Shown: positions 60,863 to 64,000 of the stretch, in pieces
Layout of the letters: every line of letters starts with the position of its first letter
How positions within the stretch are numbered: position 1 is the first letter of the stretch
Source of the DNA: Chrysomallon squamiferum
Lineage: Eukaryota > Mollusca > Gastropoda > Neomphalida > Peltospiridae
Direction: 5' to 3'
DNA length: 64,000 bases
NCBI GenBank assembly: GCA_012295275.1
Contig: CM022672.1
Coordinates: forward strand, 32,883,999-32,947,998
Position numbers and translations under genes: made by a program
The notes under the pieces: generated by a model
Seen by the model: the letters and a program-made list of their open reading frames with translations, nothing else
Told to the model about the DNA's origin: nothing
The model's database searches: none

Positions 60863-61947
60863 TTTTTTTTTTTTTATATTATTATTATTATTATTTTTTT
60901 TTTTTTTTGAATTCAGGAGAAAGCTTGTAGGAGAATAAACGGTGAAAAATCCAAACTGTTTGCATCAGCTCAGTGCACTGGTAATGAAAACGAGAAAGGA
61001 AATTTAACACAAGAAATTTGTTTCCCCTCAGATCAAACTACAATTGATCAAGTGAAACAAGAAGTGAAACGAACCAAAGTCAAAACTGTATTTGTGGCTT
61101 CAGACAACACACATTTGATAGAAGAGTTTTCAGCAGAAATGCCTCAGGTAAGATGTGTACTGAGTCTAACAAAATGTTCCTTTATTGATGCTAACAAGCA
61201 TCACTGGTGTTTTGTGTAAACTCTTTCCTTGAACTAATGAGACATTCTGTTAATTACAAAGAGCTGCAAGAAGCTCTTCTCCTCAAAGCTTTCCATCTAC
61301 CATGTAGTATAACCTACTAGTTCTGTTGTATTGCCAAGAGCTATTTTTAATTAGTAAAATGAGCAGAATGTTATTGTAATAAATACATTTTATAAACTTC
61401 CAAGTAATTATTAAAATTATTTCTTTTGGTCCAGTTGTAAGAAAATATTTTATTTGCTTCTCATATTAATAATAAAGAAATACTTGTTTTTATTTTATTA
61501 TATCTTTTTAATATGCCTGACTTTAGCTTAATTGTTTATCTAATGAATATAATTTAACTGTTTCTTCTTTAATTTTTATTTATTGAAATTTATTTATTAA
61601 AAAAAAAAAAAGAAAGAAAGAGGATAAATAAAAATTAAGAAAGAAAAATTACAAAATTTTATTTCATATGATTTCAATATTGTTATTATTATATTTTTTT
61701 TTTCTTCTTATTGTTAATATTATGTTGTTTTTTTTTTTTTTGTTTTTTTTTAAAACAGGTCAAGTTTGTGAAGCAGTCAGGTGACCCAAGTCCACATCTT
61801 GACCTGGCTGTACTGGGAAAAGCTGATTATTTTATAGGAAACTGTGTTTCAACTTTCACAGCATTCGTCAAACGAGAAAGAGATTCTAACAATCTGCCGT
61901 CGTCTTTCTGGGCTTTTAAACCAAAAGACAAACATGATGAACTCTGA
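56338..61947 (+). CDS. POFUT1: GDP-fucose protein O-fucosyltransferase 1, copy B (7 exons, exon 4 frameshifted)
   Basis: Exons 56338-56437, 57029-57141, 57805-57922, 58400-58564, 59640-59835, 60917-61147 and 61759-61947 match copy A one for one, with the same intron positions and phases. Visible motifs are [53 protein letters not shown] and [18 protein letters not shown], ending KHDEL (ER retrieval). Exon 4 is 165 nt, one short of keeping phase. The frame is lost at or before a six-A run at 58425-58430, and the shifted frame reaches TAG at 59804-59806 in exon 5. So either the gene is newly dead or the A-run is miscounted in the assembly. Conserved splice sites and a conserved C-terminus favour a recent event or an assembly error. 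If intact it would be a paralogous ER O-fucosyltransferase of about 370 residues. Confidence 0.85.
56716..56776. repeat. (CT)n microsatellite in POFUT1-B intron 1
   Basis: About 60 bp of pure CT. Confidence 0.97.
57029..57141 (+). CDS. POFUT1: POFUT1-B exon 2
   Basis: 113 nt; acceptor TTTCAG, donor CCA|GTACGG. Encodes [20 protein letters not shown] and WIEYR; one codon shorter than copy A. Confidence 0.88.
57229..57285. repeat. (GA)n microsatellite in POFUT1-B intron 2
   Basis: About 56 bp of pure GA, only about 450 bp from the (CT)n tract in intron 1. The two could pair as an inverted repeat in the transcript. Confidence 0.97.
57325..57645. repeat. imperfect (ACT)n tract in POFUT1-B intron 2
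   Basis: About 320 bp of ACT triplets interrupted by ATT/GCT variants; purest at 57607-57643. Confidence 0.92.
57805..57922 (+). CDS. POFUT1: POFUT1-B exon 3
   Basis: 118 nt; acceptor TTTGCAG, donor T|GTTAGT. Differs from copy A exon 3 at only a few sites, far fewer than exons 1, 4 or 6. Confidence 0.9.
58400..58564 (+). CDS. POFUT1: POFUT1-B exon 4 (frameshifted)
   Basis: Acceptor TTTCCAG, donor AAAG|GTGAAC. It opens SFCGRSK in the incoming frame. The conserved [12 protein letters not shown] lies in a different frame, and upstream of it that frame meets a TAA. One base is missing, most simply in the A-run at 58425-58430. Confidence 0.82.
59640..59835 (+). CDS. POFUT1: POFUT1-B exon 5
   Basis: 196 nt, same size as in copy A; acceptor CCCCAG, donor TTTT|GTAAGT. 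Carries FPVLAF and [10 protein letters not shown]. Its second half and the following 150 bp of intron are nearly identical to copy A. Confidence 0.9.
59825..60290 (+). repeat. degenerate tandem repeat with splice-donor-like words
   Basis: Four or five loose units of about 80-120 bp, starting at the exon 5 donor. TTTTGTAAGTTAATTAATT or a variant recurs near 59832, 59918, 60029, 60098 and 60213, along with AACACCA/TGAAAATAT and TATTTTGACAAT. Copy A has only the first two. Confidence 0.7.
60917..61147 (+). CDS. POFUT1: POFUT1-B exon 6
   Basis: 231 nt, phase 0; acceptor ATTCAG, donor CAG|GTAAGA. Encodes [20 protein letters not shown] and [11 protein letters not shown]. Much more diverged from copy A than exons 3 or 7. 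Confidence 0.9.
61759..61947 (+). CDS. POFUT1: POFUT1-B exon 7
   Basis: 189 nt, about six differences from copy A exon 7. Ends KHDEL then TGA. An AATAAA follows at 61953-61958 but lies very close to the stop. Confidence 0.92.
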   Translation, partial: VKFVKQSGDPSPHLDLAVLGKADYFIGNCVSTFTAFVKRERDSNNLPSSFWAFKPKDKHDEL

Positions 61948-64000
61948 TCACAAATAAATTTTACTTTTTGCTTACTCCTACAAATCTGAAGTGTTTTTTG
62001 TTTTTTTTCTTAAATTTTAAATTTAGTTTAAAGCTTTTGTAACTTGTAGTTTTGTTTTCAGTATCAGAATCAAGCCAAACTTCGCAAGTCACATGACATC
62101 AGACATTAATATTACCCACTGTATGAATAATTGCTTTAATATGTATTTATGATAAACAGCAATATACTGGGTTTTTATTTGCTAAATCAACTTTATTAAA
62201 AGTTTACTCAGAGTGTCAGCAAATAACTGATTGATACATTAAACTCCAGGAATTGTTAATGATATACAAAATAAATTATCTGACAATATCAAACCTATCA
62301 ATCGTCATTATTTAATCTGGAGTTAGACAATGGAGAATATTAATATGAATATTAAGTATGCAAATTATCAAGGTCAAAGCAGGCTACAACATATGGGTTT
62401 AGAATCTTATAGACTGGACATGTTACTAATTTTTGCCACAGAGAAAAAATAGAGAAAGAGAAAACAAAAATAAACGAAATGGTTTTTTTTTGTAAATAAT
62501 TTTTTTTTAAGATTACCGTATGCCTTAAACATAGGATAAGAAAGGCTAGTGAAAGGCAAAAAAATATCTTGTCTGGTGCAAAAGTAGGTTTTCTGCCTCA
62601 TTTTGACAACAACACATTAATCTGTTTTCTTGACAAAACTAAGGGAATTCATTCTCATCTAATCTTTAATCAACCTACAGAATATAATTAAGTTCCTTTC
62701 ATAAATAATTTAAACAAAGTGCACATTTTGGTAAGGCATTTTAATTGAAAAGAAAAAGAGACTGATACAATGATACATGAGCAAACAAGTAATGTGAGGC
62801 TATAAAATATCTTAAAAATATTTGTATATTCACATAAATAAACTTTTTAAATGTGCGTAAACATCAAAATGCATTCATAATTCTTATCTCAAGACAAATA
62901 TGAAAACTAAGTTTGATCTTTGTGTTTTTATTCCTTTCTTTCCTTATTTATTTTGGTTACAACCTAACATTTGATTGTTTTTCTTTCTTTCTTAGAATTG
63001 TCTCAAAAAAAAAATTATATCTGAATTAAAAATACATAAACAAAATGAAATGTATTAGATTATACAATGTAGATATTTCAGTTACATTTCATATATATTC
63101 CAATCTCAGGGCATTAATATAAAATCTAAGTTTTGATCTTATTTATTTTTTAGTTGCAATCTAACATTTGATTGATTTTCTTTCTTTATCAGATTTTTAT
63201 TTACATTTAAATTAAAATACATCAACTAATGATTATTGAAGATTGACACTTCAAATCCTTTTCAATGGAATCATAAGAATATTTGGCCCTGACATGAAAA
63301 AATATGATTGTTATAAATAAATATAACAAATAAATATAAGTGTAATTAAATTACTTAAATATTTTTCTAATCTTGACATATTTGTAATTTCTTTTTTTTT
63401 TTTTTTTTTTTTTAATAATCATTTATATTTTCTTGAATGTTGCTAAATGAAATCTTTTATGTCTTATTTTATTACATAATGTAAACTTAATGAATTATTT
63501 ACAAAAACAAACTAAAAAAGAAGTACGCACATATGGCGCTCAGAATCTGCCTGTTTAAATCAGTGGATACACTGTAATTTTAATACAAAAGATACTTTAC
63601 TGACATAAACATCGTAAGTAAAACTGTAAAAATAAATATGTGATATAAATAATACTTGTAAAAATAAATATGTGATATAAATAATACTTGTAAAAATAAA
63701 GATGTGATGTGATTGATATTGTTAAAAATAAATTGGCGATATAAACAATACTGTAAAAATAAACAAGTGAATGTAAAATAAATAATATAAAAGTAAATAG
63801 ACAAAGGCTGTACTTAATGTTGTAAGTAAATAAAGGTTGTAAACAATATTGTAAACATGAATCAGTGAAGTAAACAATTTTGCAAAAATCAAGAAATCAT
63901 GTAAAATGTTATTGTAAAATTAGATATTGTAAAAATAAGTGATTTAACTACAATAATATTGTAAAAATGATGTAAAAATATAATAGTAATAAATGATGTA
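61948..64000. other. AT-rich 3' flank, no gene seen
   Basis: Nothing coding recognised. A two-unit repeat of about 220 bp lies near 62900-63230, each unit with CTAAGTTT, AACATTTGATTG and TTTTCTTTCTTT. A T-run at about 63390-63412 precedes the tandem repeat at the window end. Confidence 0.5.
63612..64000. repeat. 30-35-bp tandem repeat reaching the window edge
   Basis: About ten loose units of TGTAAAAATAAATATGTGAT followed by ATAAATAATACT. The first units are near identical and later ones diverge. The array runs off the window. Confidence 0.85.

Overview
The window looks like nuclear DNA from an animal, probably an invertebrate. Genes are sparse and split by introns with GT...AG borders. The base composition is strongly AT-rich, and a large share is microsatellite or minisatellite. 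The recognisable genes are metazoan: protein O-fucosyltransferase 1, a BTB-BACK-PHR protein, and remnants of a DHX8/PRP22-type helicase. The mixed (GTAT)n/(CA)n/(GA)n/(TTA)n simple repeats would suit a mollusc or another lophotrochozoan, but that is only an impression. There is no operon-like, plasmid or phage organisation.

Layout. (1) 1-6.2 kb: repeats only, including three 93-bp tandem units and a long (GTA)n tract. (2) 6.25-13.7 kb: two inverted arms of about 1.8 and 2.2 kb flank a block that carries four exons of a decayed DHX8/PRP22 C-terminus, with a 200-N assembly gap at 8018-8217. (3) 13.8-14.9 kb: a broken hAT (ZMYM1-like) transposon. (4) 15.2-15.85 kb, minus strand: a fragment of a BTB-PHR gene. 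(5) 16.7-23.3 kb: diverged direct repeats and simple repeats. (6) 23,398-24,947: a two-exon BTB-BACK-PHR gene that looks intact. (7) 26.5-27.8 kb: a FLYWCH/MULE transposase remnant, a hAT-like MITE and a long (GA)n tract. (8) 30.3-34.4 kb: a second, direct copy of the DHX8 pseudogene block. (9) 34.4-40.8 kb: a 63-bp minisatellite built as two head-to-head half-arrays, about 2.2 kb and 3.7 kb long. (10) 45.8-62.0 kb: two tandem seven-exon POFUT1 genes. Copy A is open throughout and ends in RDEL. Copy B ends in HDEL but has a one-base frameshift in exon 4. (11) 62-64 kb: small tandem repeats only.

Function. The POFUT1 pair would encode soluble ER-lumen enzymes that add O-fucose to EGF repeats of Notch-type proteins. 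The BTB-BACK-PHR protein is probably a CUL3 ubiquitin-ligase substrate adaptor. The sequence shows no functional link between the two. The window is most notable for structure: inverted and direct segmental duplication of a helicase pseudogene, a head-to-head minisatellite, and a patchwork pattern of similarity between the two POFUT1 copies. I found no sign of a new defence, biosynthetic or mobile system beyond these. All coordinates and splice sites were read by eye; none has been tested against transcripts or databases.
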